Assembly (NCBI GenBank): GCA_001770775.1
Contig: MESA01000001.1
Span: 146,641 to 210,640 of the forward strand
DNA length: 64,000 bases
Reading direction: 5' to 3'
Origin: Burkholderiales bacterium RIFCSPHIGHO2_12_FULL_63_20
Lineage (GTDB): Bacteria > Pseudomonadota > Gammaproteobacteria > Burkholderiales > Burkholderiaceae_C
Shown: positions 9,680 through 18,475 of the stretch, piece after piece
How the letters are laid out: every line of letters begins with the position of its first letter
Numbering within the stretch: position 1 is the first letter of the stretch
The notes under the pieces: generated by a model
What the model was told of the DNA's origin: nothing
The model's database searches: none
The model's input: the letters and a program-made list of their open reading frames with translations, nothing else
Made by a program: the position numbers and the translations under genes

Positions 9680-11305
9680 TCACTGGCTCGACAGGCTCAG
9701 GCCCGCGTGTTCACGCAGCGGGTGGAAGTGCACCTGCGGATGGCGCTCAGACGTCAGGCGCAGGTCGTAGGCCGAGGTCATCATGTAGGCCAGGGTGTCG
9801 GCGGCGTCCAGCGCCAGCTTGCTGGCGTTTTCGTCACAGAACTTCTTCATGGCCGCAGGCGTGTCGGCCGTGATCCATCGCGCGCCCACGAAGCGGCAGG
9901 GCATCAGGCGGATGTCGACGCTGTACTCGGCCTTGAGGCGGTGCTGCACCACTTCGAACTGCAACTGGCCCACGGCGCCCAGCAGCATCGAGCCGCCCAC
10001 TTCGGGGCGGAACACCTGGATGGCGCCTTCTTCCCCCAGTTGCACCAAGCCGGCTTGCAGCTGCTTGCTCTTCATCGGGTTGGCCAGCTCGACCGTCTGG
10101 AACAGCTCGGGCGCAAAGAAGGGCAAGCCGGTGTACTGCAGGGAGATGCCATCGGTGATGGTGTCACCCAGCTGCACGCCACCGTGCGTGGTGAAGCCGA
10201 TGATGTCGCCGGCATAGGCCTCGTCCACCGCTTCACGGCGCTGCGACAGGAAGGTCACCACCGAGGTGGGACGCAGCTCCTTGCTTGAGCGCTGTACCTT
10301 GAGCTTCATGCCCGGCGTGTACTTGCCCGAGCACACGCGCACAAACGCGATGCGGTCGCGGTGGGAGGGGTCCATGTTGGCCTGCACCTTGAAGACCACG
10401 CCCGAGAAGTTCTCCATGTCCGGGGTGATCTCCTTGTGCGAGCCGTCTTTCTCGGTGCTGAAACGCGGGCGCGGCGAAGGCGCCAGGTCCACCAGCGCGT
10501 CGAGCACCTCTTGCACCCCGAAGTTGTTCACGGCCGAGCCGAAGAACACCGGGGTTTGCTTGGCGGCCAGGAACAGCTCCAGATCGAAGGCCGGGGCGGC
10601 CTCGGCCATCAGCTCCATGTTGGCTTCGGCCAGCTCCCACTCGTGACCAAAGCGGGCGTGCAGCTTGTCGCGCTCGGACAGGGGCACGACCTCGTCGGGC
10701 TCGCCGCGCTTATCGGCACCCGCGTCGAACAGGCGCATCGACTGGGTGCGCAGGTTGACGATGCCGCCGAACTGCTTGCCCTGACCCACCGGCCAGGTCA
10801 TCGGCACGCAGGGCATGCCCAGTTCCTGCTCGACCTCATCGAGCAACTCGAGCGGGTCGCGGCCTTCGCGGTCCATCTTGTTCACAAAGGTGATGATGGG
10901 CGTGTCGCGCTGGCGGCAAACCTCGATCAGGCGCTTGGTCTGCGCTTCCACGCCGTTGGCCGCGTCGATCACCATCAGCGCCGAGTCCACCGCGGTCAGC
11001 ACGCGGTAGGTGTCTTCCGAGAAGTCCTTGTGGCCGGGGGTGTCGAGCAGGTTCACCACGTGGTCGCGGTAGAGCATCTGCATGACACTGGATGCCACCG
11101 AGATGCCGCGCTGCTTTTCGATCTCCATCCAGTCGGACGTGGCGTGGCGCGAGGCCTTGCGGCCCTTGACGGCACCGGCAATGTGGATGGCGCCCGAGAA
11201 CAGCAGCAGCTTTTCCGTCAGCGTGGTTTTACCCGCGTCAGGGTGGGAAATGATCGCAAAGGTGCGACGGCGGCTGGTTTCAGGGGCAAAAACTGAGGTG
11301 GTCAC
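9680..11305 (-). CDS. prfC: Peptide chain release factor 3
   Basis: GTPase that recycles RF1/RF2 from the ribosome after termination. The 541-aa protein starts at a GTG (MTTSVFAPETSRRRTFAIISHPDAG). The G1 motif is SHPDAGKTT, with DTPGHKDF (G3) and NKMDREGRD (G4), then domains II and III, all as in RF3 rather than EF-G. The last codons overlap a copy of a short intergenic repeat core (see the repeat at 9687-9699), so the final residues LSLSSQ may derive from that element. It is convergent with the HD-GYP gene, 21 bases apart. Confidence 0.97.
   Translation of the reverse strand: MTTSVFAPETSRRRTFAIISHPDAGKTTLTEKLLLFSGAIHIAGAVKGRKASRHATSDWMEIEKQRGISVASSVMQMLYRDHVVNLLDTPGHKDFSEDTYRVLTAVDSALMVIDAANGVEAQTKRLIEVCRQRDTPIITFVNKMDREGRDPLELLDEVEQELGMPCVPMTWPVGQGKQFGGIVNLRTQSMRLFDAGADKRGEPDEVVPLSERDKLHARFGHEWELAEANMELMAEAAPAFDLELFLAAKQTPVFFGSAVNNFGVQEVLDALVDLAPSPRPRFSTEKDGSHKEITPDMENFSGVVFKVQANMDPSHRDRIAFVRVCSGKYTPGMKLKVQRSSKELRPTSVVTFLSQRREAVDEAYAGDIIGFTTHGGVQLGDTITDGISLQYTGLPFFAPELFQTVELANPMKSKQLQAGLVQLGEEGAIQVFRPEVGGSMLLGAVGQLQFEVVQHRLKAEYSVDIRLMPCRFVGARWITADTPAAMKKFCDENASKLALDAADTLAYMMTSAYDLRLTSERHPQVHFHPLREHAGLSLSSQ
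9687..9699 (-). repeat. Short repeat core TGAGCCTGTCGAG inside prfC 3' end
   Basis: The 13-mer TGAGCCTGTCGAG read on the minus strand is identical to 19093-19105 on the plus strand, where it is half of a 24-base palindrome after ompW. Elements of this type are abundant between genes in Comamonadaceae. Here it forms the last codons of prfC. Confidence 0.5.
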
Positions 11306-11357
11306 GGCAGGCAGACTCCGGCGAAGCCCGACATGCTAGCCGATTCGCCTGCGTAGG

Positions 11358-14300
11358 TCACCCTTGCCCGGTGAGGCCGAGCAGCCGCCCCAACGGCTCC
11401 GGGCGGTGGATCAGGTAGCCCTGAGCGTAGTCCACCCCCAGCTCCAGCAGCTCTTGCAAGATGGACTCGTCTTCGACGAACTCGCCCACGGTCTTGAGGC
11501 CCATCACCCGGGCGACATCGCAGAAGCAGCGCACGGCGGCGCGGTCGAGCGGGTCATGCACCACGTCCTTGATGAACTGGCCGTCGATTTTCAGGTAGTC
11601 GACCTGCAGGGCCTTGAGGTAGCCAAACGACGAGGATCCCGAGCCGAAGTCGTCGAGCGCCAGGCGAATACCCAGGCGGCGCATGCCCTGGATGAAGCTG
11701 CCGGCTTCGGCCAGCTTGGTGATGGCCGCCGTCTCGGTGATCTCAAAGCACAGCTTGCTGAGGTCGACCGGCTGGCTGTCGATGAGCTCCAGCAGGTAAC
11801 GCTGGAAAGCCGGATCAGAGATGGACTGGCCCGAGAGGTTGACCGCCAGGGTGTGCACCGCGTCAAGCTCAGGGTGACCCGAGGCCAGCAAGGTGAACAC
11901 CTGGCGCACCACCCAGCGGTCGATGCGCGAGGCCAACTGGAAGCGCTCGGCCGCAGGCAAAAACGCGCCGGGCGGAATGATGCTGCCGTCGTGGTCCTGC
12001 AGGCGGATCAGCACCTCGCAGCGCAGGCCTTCACCGCTGGGGCGAATCGGCACGATGCGCTGGCCATAGAGCAGAAAGCGGTCTTCGTCGAGGGCCTGCT
12101 CCAGGCGGGTGGCCCACTGCATCTCGCCCTTGCGGGTGTGCATGCTCTGGTCGGTGTCGAACCACACGTGCACGCGATTGCGGCCGGCTTCCTTGGCTGC
12201 GTAGCAGGAGGTGTCGGCCGCCTGCATGACCGCGTCGCCGTGGCTCCAGCGCTTGTCCAGCGGGACCAGACCAATGCTGGTGCCGATGCGGAAACGCCGG
12301 CCGTCGTGCACGAAACGGAACTCCTCCATCTGGTCGCAGATTTTCTGCGCCACGCGCTCGGCCTGCTCGACGTCGCAGTGCTCCAGGATCACGCCGAACT
12401 CGTCGCCACCTAGGCGCGCCAGCGTGTCGCGCGAGCGCACGCAGCCGTTGAGCAACTCGGTGACCTGGCGCAGCAACTGGTCGCCCACCGCATGGCCGCA
12501 GGCGTCGTTGACGAGCTTGAACTGGTCGAGGTCGATGTACATCAGCGCGTGCGCGCTGTCGCGCTGCAGGCTGTCGTTCAGGGCGCGCTGCAGCCGGGAC
12601 TCGAACTCGCTGCGATTGGCCAGACCCGTGAGCTCGTCGTGGGTGGCCCGAAAGCTCATCTCATGGCCCATGCGGCGCTGCTCGGTCACGTCGTGGAACA
12701 CCAGCACCACGCCCAGCACCTGGCCTTGCGCATCGCGGATGGGGGCGGCCGAATCCTCAATGCCATAAAGCGTGCCGTCGCGCGAGATCAACTGAGTGAG
12801 CCTGGCCGGATCGTCGATCAGGTCATCGCACAAACTGCGGCTGACCGGGCACATCTCGGGCTGGCCTGTGGCCTCGTCCACGATGTGGAACACCTCGCTC
12901 AAGGGCTGGCCACAGGCCTCGACATTGCGCCAACCGGTCATGCGCTCGGCCACGGGGTTGAGCCATTGCACCCGTCCGTCCGCATCGGTGGTGATGACGG
13001 CGTCGCCAATCGAGTGCAGCGTCACCCGCAGCAACTCGTGCTTTTCGGCCAGTTCGCGCGCCATGCGCTTGCGCTCGGTGACGTCGTAGTTGGTGCCCAA
13101 CATGCGCAGCGGGCGCCCGTCCTTGTCGTAGAACACGGTCGCGCTGGCGTTCACATCGTGGATGCGGCCATTGCCATGAACAATGCGGAAGTCGAAGTTC
13201 ATGGGCTGCCCGGTGGCGATGGCGCGCGCCATTTCCTGCACGCACAGGGCGAGATCGTCCGGATGCACGCAACGCTGCCAGTCCTCGGCGCGTCCCTGGA
13301 ACTGATCGCGGCTCAGCCCAAAGATCTGGAACATGATCTCGCTCCAGGTCAGGCGCTGGGTGACCAGGTCAAGCTCCCAGATGCCGATGCCGTTGGCCTG
13401 GGTGGCCAAGGCCAAGCGCTCCTGGTTGGCGCGCAGCGCCGCTTCCACGGCGTGTTTCTCGGTGACGTCTTCGAGGATGGCCAGCGAGCGCAGCGCTTGC
13501 CCCTGCTCGTCGCGCTCCATGGTGGCCGACAGCAGCACGTCGATCAGGGTGCCATCCTTGCGCACCATCTGGTACTCGATCAGGTCGCAGCGCCCCTCGC
13601 GCAGGTACCGGGGCAAGACCACGTTGCGGGCGTACTCGTGCGATGCGGGCGTGAGGAATTCGGCCGAATTGCGCCCGATCACCTCGCTGCGTGTGTAACC
13701 CATCTTGGCCAGCCAGGTGTCGCTGACCGTGAGCAGGCGCCCCTGGGCATCGATGGAGTGCAGCATGGCCGGTGTCGACTCGTAGAGTGAGCGCAGACGG
13801 GTCTGACTGTCCTTGAGCGAACGCTCGGTGAGCTTGCGCTCGGTGATGTCCCGTCCGACCGACTGCACCGCCCACACGCGCCCGTGGGCATCGCACAGGG
13901 GGTGGTGGGTCCAGCTGGTCCAACGCACGGGGACATCATCGGCGAGGTGGCGCACCTCGCTGCCCAACACCAGGCGGTGAGCGCAGACGGCCGCCACTTG
14001 CGAGGCCACCGCCTCGCGGTCGGTAGCGGGCAGGTGTTCGTACAGGCTGGTGCCGATCAGGGCTTCGGCCGGGCGGCCCACGTGCGCGGCAAAGGCCGGG
14101 TTGACGAAGGTCAGGCGCCCTTGCGGCGTGGCCAGGCTGATCAGATCGGTTTGGCTTTCGACGATGGCGCGATAGCACGCCAGTTCGGTTTCCGCGGTGC
14201 CGGGGGGGGGCGCCTCAAGCCGGGAGGGCGCCAGCGCGACGCCGAGCACCTGGGCCAGCGCGCTGAGCTGCGCCTGGGTGGCGGCATCCAGCTCCCGGGG

Positions 14301-14702
14301 CTGGGTGTCCATCACACACAAGGTGCCGATGGGCTGGCCGTCAGGGCCGTGCAAGGCCAGGCCGGCGTAAAAGCGGATGCCGGCCGGGCCGCTCGCCAGC
14401 CAGTCATCCTGCCAATGCGGGGTGGCCGCCACATCGGGCACCACGAGCAGGCCGGTGTGGTTCAGAGTGGTGATGGTCCAGGCCAGGTGGGGCAGGGCGG
14501 CGCCGGACTCAAGCAAGCCCACCTGGGCGACCAGGTGTTGCCGCTGGGGCGTGACCCGGCTGATGAGCGCGATCGGGGTCTGGCACAGGGTGCAAGCCAG
14601 GGCGGCCAGGGCCGTGAGCACCGCGTCAGGCACGACAGATGGCGCTACCGGGGCCGGTGGCGAGCGGACTTCTTCATGGGGCCGATTCGCAATCGTGGTC
14701 AT
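11358..14702 (-). CDS. GAF / multi-PAS / GGDEF / EAL cyclic-di-GMP signalling protein
   Basis: A very large 1114-aa sensor with no obvious membrane segment. Domains in order: an N-terminal GAF-like domain (about 20-155), four PAS units (about 170-290, 300-420, 430-545 and 555-675, several ending in the DxTE(R/K) boundary motif), GGDEF (about 690-850) and EAL (about 870-1105). The GGDEF motif is intact near residue 764, so cyclase activity is plausible. The EAL motif reads EVLIR, and DDFGTGYSSL is altered to DDFGSGSSSF. The phosphodiesterase half may therefore be weak, though such variants can be active. The ligands of the PAS and GAF domains are unknown. It is divergent from the SAH riboswitch/ahcY unit. 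Confidence 0.94.
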   Translation of the reverse strand: MTTIANRPHEEVRSPPAPVAPSVVPDAVLTALAALACTLCQTPIALISRVTPQRQHLVAQVGLLESGAALPHLAWTITTLNHTGLLVVPDVAATPHWQDDWLASGPAGIRFYAGLALHGPDGQPIGTLCVMDTQPRELDAATQAQLSALAQVLGVALAPSRLEAPPPGTAETELACYRAIVESQTDLISLATPQGRLTFVNPAFAAHVGRPAEALIGTSLYEHLPATDREAVASQVAAVCAHRLVLGSEVRHLADDVPVRWTSWTHHPLCDAHGRVWAVQSVGRDITERKLTERSLKDSQTRLRSLYESTPAMLHSIDAQGRLLTVSDTWLAKMGYTRSEVIGRNSAEFLTPASHEYARNVVLPRYLREGRCDLIEYQMVRKDGTLIDVLLSATMERDEQGQALRSLAILEDVTEKHAVEAALRANQERLALATQANGIGIWELDLVTQRLTWSEIMFQIFGLSRDQFQGRAEDWQRCVHPDDLALCVQEMARAIATGQPMNFDFRIVHGNGRIHDVNASATVFYDKDGRPLRMLGTNYDVTERKRMARELAEKHELLRVTLHSIGDAVITTDADGRVQWLNPVAERMTGWRNVEACGQPLSEVFHIVDEATGQPEMCPVSRSLCDDLIDDPARLTQLISRDGTLYGIEDSAAPIRDAQGQVLGVVLVFHDVTEQRRMGHEMSFRATHDELTGLANRSEFESRLQRALNDSLQRDSAHALMYIDLDQFKLVNDACGHAVGDQLLRQVTELLNGCVRSRDTLARLGGDEFGVILEHCDVEQAERVAQKICDQMEEFRFVHDGRRFRIGTSIGLVPLDKRWSHGDAVMQAADTSCYAAKEAGRNRVHVWFDTDQSMHTRKGEMQWATRLEQALDEDRFLLYGQRIVPIRPSGEGLRCEVLIRLQDHDGSIIPPGAFLPAAERFQLASRIDRWVVRQVFTLLASGHPELDAVHTLAVNLSGQSISDPAFQRYLLELIDSQPVDLSKLCFEITETAAITKLAEAGSFIQGMRRLGIRLALDDFGSGSSSFGYLKALQVDYLKIDGQFIKDVVHDPLDRAAVRCFCDVARVMGLKTVGEFVEDESILQELLELGVDYAQGYLIHRPEPLGRLLGLTGQG

Positions 14703-14834
14703 TGCGTGTCATGTTAGTGGTGTCGTGGAATATCTCCGTCGGTGTCTGCCCGGATGGCCGGGTATTTCGTGTCGAATTGTTCGGCATTCCGCGTCAAATC
14801 CCCTGCAAACGGCGGCCTTCCTGCAAAAAGCCCC
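14703..14834. other. Non-coding divergent region upstream of ahcY
   Basis: The first part of the 329-base gap between the GAF/PAS/GGDEF/EAL gene and ahcY. I see no gene or convincing promoter for the minus-strand gene here. The rest of the gap holds the ahcY promoter and the SAH riboswitch. Confidence 0.5.
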
Positions 14835-14862
14835 CCGTCAGGAGGCGCGCTCGTTTTATACT
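14835..14862 (+). promoter_or_regulatory. Probable ahcY promoter
   Basis: A good -10 box, TATACT, lies at 14857-14862, with a weak -35 (CCGTCA, 16-base spacer). Transcription from it would begin near 14869, immediately before the SAH aptamer. This placement supports the assignment. Confidence 0.5.
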
Positions 14863-14871
14863 GACAGCCGC

Positions 14872-14944
14872 TTTCGAGGAGCGTTGCAAGGTCCGCCATG
14901 GATCCCAGGCTCGAAAGACACGACTTTTGCAACGGCGCTCACCC
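14872..14944 (+). ncRNA. S-adenosylhomocysteine (SAH) riboswitch
   Basis: The leader of ahcY contains the hallmark blocks of the SAH riboswitch in the right order: CGAGGAGCGTTGCAAG at 14875-14890, CCCAGGCTCG at 14904-14913, and GCAACGGCGCTCACC at 14929-14943. GAGCG pairs with CGCTC and TTGCAA with TTGCAA to form the main helix, and CGAG pairs with CTCG as the pseudoknot element. Members of this class bind SAH and turn on recycling genes when SAH accumulates. Location directly before ahcY is the classic context. A GAGGAG ribosome-binding site lies about 75 bases downstream, so control may act on read-through or on translation. Confidence 0.93.
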
Positions 14945-15031
14945 GCATGTGTCCCGCTGGGTGAGCTGTATCTGTCTTTGGTTCACTCCCGGTGGCGCAC
15001 GGCGGCTTCTGTCTGTTGAGGAGCTCTGTCC

Positions 15032-16474
15032 ATGTCTGCTGTCCATCTGATCACCGAACACAAAGGCGTGCCCTGCGCCATCGCCGACCTGTCCCTGGCT
15101 GCCTGGGGCCGCAAGGAACTCCAGATCGCCGAAAGCGAGATGCCCGCCCTGATGGCCATCCGCGAAGAGTACGCCCCCAAGCAAATCCTCAAGGGCGCCC
15201 GCATCACCGGTTCGCTGCACATGACCATCCAGACCGGTGTGCTGGTCGAGACCCTGCAGGCCCTCGGCGCCGAAGTGCGCTGGGCCTCGTGCAACATCTT
15301 TTCGACGCAAGACCACGCCGCCGCCGCCCTGGTGGAAGCCGGCACCCCCGTGTTCGCTTACAAGGGCGAGTCGCTGGAAGACTACTGGGACTACACCCAT
15401 CGCATCTTCGAATTCGGCCCCCAGGGCAGCGCGGGCGAAGGCCCCAACATGATCCTGGACGACGGTGGTGACGCCACCATGCTGATGCACTTGGGTAAGG
15501 CCGCCGAGAAGGACCAGAGCGTTCTGGCCAACCCCGGCAGCGAAGAAGAGCGCATCTTGTTTGCCGCCATCAAGGCCAAGCTGGCCGTGGACCCCACCTG
15601 GTACAGCCGCAAGGGCGCCGAGATCATCGGCGTGACCGAAGAGACCACGACCGGTGTGCACCGCCTGAACGAGATGTCTGCCAAGGGCACCCTGATGTTC
15701 CGCGCCATCAACGTGAACGACTCGGTGACCAAGTCCAAGTTCGACAACCTGTACGGCTGCCGCGAATCGCTGGTGGACGGCATCAAGCGCGCCACCGACG
15801 TGATGATCGCGGGCAAGGTGGCCGTGGTCGCTGGTTACGGTGACGTGGGCAAGGGCTCGGCCCAGGCCCTGCGCGCCCTGAGCGCCCAGGTCTGGGTGAC
15901 CGAGATCGACCCCATCAACGCCCTGCAGGCCGCGATGGAAGGCTACCGCGTCGTCACCATGGAATGGGCCGCCGACAAGGCTGACATCTTCGTGACGACG
16001 ACAGGCAACCGCGACGTAATCACCTTTGAGCACATGGCGGCGATGAAGAACAACGCCATCGTCTGCAACATTGGCCACTTCGACAACGAGATCCAGGTCG
16101 CCAAGCTGGAAGAGCAGTGCCAGTGGGAAGAGATCAAGCCCCAGGTGGACCACGTCATCTTCCCCGATGGCAAGCGCATCATCCTGCTGGCCAAGGGTCG
16201 CCTGGTCAACCTGGGCTGCGGCACGGGTCACCCCAGCTATGTGATGTCGTCGAGCTTTGCCAACCAGACCATCGCCCAGATCGAGCTGTTCGCCCACCAG
16301 GACGCCTACGACATCGGCAAGGTCTATGTGCTGCCCAAGCACCTCGATGAAAAGGTGGCGCGCTTGCAACTGACCACGCTCAACGCCCAGCTCACCGAGC
16401 TGACCGAAGAGCAGGCCGCCTACATCGGCGTGCCCAAGCAGGGCCCTTACAAGCCCGACACGTATCGCTATTGA
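15032..16474 (+). CDS. ahcY: Adenosylhomocysteinase
   Basis: NAD-dependent hydrolase splitting S-adenosylhomocysteine into adenosine and homocysteine, which relieves product inhibition of methyltransferases. The 480-aa protein begins at ATG 15032, 8 bases after GAGGAG. The substrate-domain block [10 protein letters not shown] is followed by the NAD-binding glycine-rich [13 protein letters not shown] near residue 267. The sequence ends in the C-terminal KPDTYRY that reaches the neighbouring subunit's cofactor site. It also carries the bacterial-type insert of about 40 residues. It is controlled by the SAH riboswitch in its leader and followed by tlyA and metF, together forming a methyl-cycle cluster. 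Confidence 0.98.
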   Translation: MSAVHLITEHKGVPCAIADLSLAAWGRKELQIAESEMPALMAIREEYAPKQILKGARITGSLHMTIQTGVLVETLQALGAEVRWASCNIFSTQDHAAAALVEAGTPVFAYKGESLEDYWDYTHRIFEFGPQGSAGEGPNMILDDGGDATMLMHLGKAAEKDQSVLANPGSEEERILFAAIKAKLAVDPTWYSRKGAEIIGVTEETTTGVHRLNEMSAKGTLMFRAINVNDSVTKSKFDNLYGCRESLVDGIKRATDVMIAGKVAVVAGYGDVGKGSAQALRALSAQVWVTEIDPINALQAAMEGYRVVTMEWAADKADIFVTTTGNRDVITFEHMAAMKNNAIVCNIGHFDNEIQVAKLEEQCQWEEIKPQVDHVIFPDGKRIILLAKGRLVNLGCGTGHPSYVMSSSFANQTIAQIELFAHQDAYDIGKVYVLPKHLDEKVARLQLTTLNAQLTELTEEQAAYIGVPKQGPYKPDTYRY

Positions 16475-16484
16475 TCACCCCCTA

Positions 16485-16512
16485 CGGCCTTCGGCCGCCC
16501 CCTCAAGGGGGC
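16485..16512 (+). repeat. Double palindromic element / possible terminator after ahcY
   Basis: Two adjacent hairpins: CGGCC-TTC-GGCCG (16485-16497) and GCCCCC-TCAA-GGGGGC (16497-16512), sharing one base. There is no T-run. The second hairpin resembles palindromes scattered between genes in Comamonadaceae, and a related one lies at 57451-57469. Confidence 0.55.
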
Positions 16513-16592
16513 AACCGCCAGCGGCCCGGCCAAGCCGGTTCCGCGGCGGTTAGCTGGATCTCCGGCACCGAGGCCGTTTTACTGGAAGCACC

Positions 16593-17357
16593 ATGCCACG
16601 CGCAGACCAACTCATCGTTCAACAAGGGCACGCGCCCACCCGCTCGGCCGCCCATCGTTTGATCGATGCCCGGGCGGCGCAATGGCTCAGCCCACAAGGC
16701 TGGGTCACGCTGCGCAAGGCCGGGGAAGACTTGCCGGAGGACGCGCAGTTCCGCGTCACCAATGACGAGGAGCTGCGCTGGGTTTCGCGTGCCGGGCTCA
16801 AGCTCGAAGGTGCTTTGAAGCAGATCGACCTCGACGTATCGGGCATGACCTGCCTGGACGTGGGCCAGAGCACCGGAGGGTTCACCGACGTGCTGCTGTC
16901 TCAAGGTGCAGGCCGTGTCGTGGGGGTGGAAGTGGGTCACGGCCAGATCCACGAGAAGCTCAAGACCGACGAGCGCGTGGTGGTGCTGGAGAACGTCAAC
17001 GCGCGCGAGCTGGACGACAGCCCGCTGCGCGAACACGCCCCGGCCGAGGGTTTCGATTTGATCGTGGCCGACCTGTCCTTCATCGCCCTGTCCAAGATCG
17101 TGCCCCACCTGGCCCCGTGGCTCAAGCCGGGCGGGCAGGTGCTGATGCTGATCAAGCCGCAGTTCGAAGTGGGCAAGGACCACGTCGGCAAGGGCGGGGT
17201 CGTCAAGGACCCGGCCCAGCACGCCCGTGCCCGTGACATGGTGCGCCGCGCCTGTACCGACCTGGGCTGGACGGTCCACAAGGGCTTTGCCAGCTCGATC
17301 GCCGGTGGCGACGGCAACCTCGAATTCTTCATCTGGGCACAGTCGCCGCAGGCCTGA
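16593..17357 (+). CDS. tlyA: TlyA-family S4/FtsJ-type RNA methyltransferase
   Basis: A 254-aa protein with an N-terminal S4 RNA-binding domain (about 1-65, starting MPRADQLIVQQG) and a Rossmann SAM-dependent methyltransferase domain with the motif LDVGQSTGGFTD at about 88-99. VADLSFIALSKI and LIKPQFE are further family blocks. Homologues 2'-O-methylate rRNA cytidines, and some are annotated as haemolysins. The rRNA role is the better supported one. It lies between ahcY and metF, so a SAM consumer is grouped with the enzymes that recycle its by-product. Confidence 0.93.
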   Translation: MPRADQLIVQQGHAPTRSAAHRLIDARAAQWLSPQGWVTLRKAGEDLPEDAQFRVTNDEELRWVSRAGLKLEGALKQIDLDVSGMTCLDVGQSTGGFTDVLLSQGAGRVVGVEVGHGQIHEKLKTDERVVVLENVNARELDDSPLREHAPAEGFDLIVADLSFIALSKIVPHLAPWLKPGGQVLMLIKPQFEVGKDHVGKGGVVKDPAQHARARDMVRRACTDLGWTVHKGFASSIAGGDGNLEFFIWAQSPQA

Positions 17358-17400
17358 TCGGCCCCGGCGGGCCTGCGTGCCCACCTTGAAAGTCAGACAC

Positions 17401-18255
17401 ATGACGCAGTCATCCCCGAACTCCCTGCCGGTGAGCGTGGAGTTCTTCCCGCCCAAGACCCCGGAAGGGGTCGACAAGCTGGCCGCCGTGCGCCAGCAGC
17501 TGTATGCGATCCGCCCCGAGTACTGCTCCGTCACCTACGGGGCCGGCGGCAGCACGCAAGAAGGCACGCTGCAAGCCGTGCGCGCCATCCTGAGCGAAGG
17601 CTGCGATGCCGCGCCGCACTTCTCGTGCATCGGTGCGAGCAAGGCGTCGGTGCGTGCCGAGCTGGCCCAGTTCCGCGCCGAGGGCATCCAGCGCATCGTC
17701 GCGCTGCGCGGTGACCTGCCCAGCGGCTACGGCGGCTTTGGCGAGTTCCGCTATGCCAGTGACCTGGTGGCCTTCATCCGCGAGGAAACGGGCGATCATT
17801 TCCACATCGAAGTGGCCGCCTACCCCGAGATGCACCCCCAGGCCCGCAACCCGCAGGCGGATCTACAGGCCTACGTCGCCAAGGTCAAGGCCGGGGCCGA
17901 TGTGGCCCTGACGCAGTACTTTTTCAACAGCGACGCCTACTTCCGCTTTGTGGACGAGGCCGAGGCGCTGGGTGCCACGATCCCGGTCGTGCCGGGCATC
18001 ATGCCCATCACCAACAGCAGCCAGCTGCTGCGCTTCTCCGACGCCTGTGGCGCCGAGGTGCCGCGCTGGATCCGCACGCGCCTGGAAGGCTTCGGCGACG
18101 ACAAGGCCTCCATCCAGGCGTTCGGCCTCGACGTGGTCACCGAGCTGTGCGAACAGCTGCGCAGCGTGGGCGTGCCCGGCCTGCACTTCTACACGATGAA
18201 CCAGGCCGCGCCGGTGCTGGCCATCTGCGAGCGCCTGGGCCTGACACCGGCCTGA
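17401..18255 (+). CDS. metF: 5,10-methylenetetrahydrofolate reductase
   Basis: FAD-dependent TIM-barrel enzyme that makes 5-methyl-THF, the methyl donor for remaking methionine from homocysteine. The ATG at 17401 (MTQSSPNSLPVSVEFFPPKTPEG) gives 284 aa, the normal MetF length. A longer frame upstream overlaps tlyA and lacks similarity. Characteristic segments are VEFFPPKT, SVTYGAGGS, ALRGD and the C-terminal GLHFYTMN. It is placed 43 bases after tlyA. Together ahcY, tlyA and metF close the methyl cycle started by metK. Confidence 0.97.
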   Translation: MTQSSPNSLPVSVEFFPPKTPEGVDKLAAVRQQLYAIRPEYCSVTYGAGGSTQEGTLQAVRAILSEGCDAAPHFSCIGASKASVRAELAQFRAEGIQRIVALRGDLPSGYGGFGEFRYASDLVAFIREETGDHFHIEVAAYPEMHPQARNPQADLQAYVAKVKAGADVALTQYFFNSDAYFRFVDEAEALGATIPVVPGIMPITNSSQLLRFSDACGAEVPRWIRTRLEGFGDDKASIQAFGLDVVTELCEQLRSVGVPGLHFYTMNQAAPVLAICERLGLTPA

Positions 18256-18261
18256 GCCACG

Positions 18262-18291
18262 GCCACACCCCGCGTGTCAACGGGGTGTGGC
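18262..18291 (+). terminator. Strong hairpin after metF
   Basis: GCCACACCCCG pairs perfectly with CGGGGTGTGGC (11 bp) around an 8-base loop, starting 6 bases after the metF stop. It has no T-run, so it may end transcription poorly or act mainly as a 3' stability element. Confidence 0.6.
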
Positions 18292-18310
18292 GCGCCGGCA
18301 TCGGGTTTTC

Positions 18311-18412
18311 CTGATCTGGCGCAAACACCCTGAGCTTCTCAGGGTTGTTCCCTGCTTTCGCTGAGCGGACTTGATGTGGCGCAAGTCTGACGTGGGACGC
18401 ACTTGTTGCAAT
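18311..18412 (+). promoter_or_regulatory. ompW control region with two FNR/Anr-like boxes
   Basis: TTGATgtggCGCAA at 18371-18384 matches the FNR consensus TTGAT-N4-ATCAA at 8 of 10 positions. A second copy, CTGATctggCGCAA, lies at 18311-18324. A -10-like TGCAAT at 18407-18412 implies a start near 18419, which puts the first box at about -41.5, the class II FNR position. A hairpin (CCCTGAG/CTCAGGG, 18324-18349) lies between the boxes. Control of ompW by FNR is known in enteric bacteria. Confidence 0.45.
18324..18349 (+). terminator. Hairpin CCCTGAG-CTT-CTCAGGG with short T-rich tail
   Basis: A perfect 7-bp stem at 18328-18344 with flanking A and T bases that can extend it. The tail TTGTT is short. 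It may be a second metF terminator, but it also abuts one of the FNR-like boxes. Confidence 0.4.
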
Positions 18413-18475
18413 GTGTTCATGGCGGCGCCGAAGGACGGTGTCGCAACGGTTCCCTGTCATCCAAAGGACTGCATC

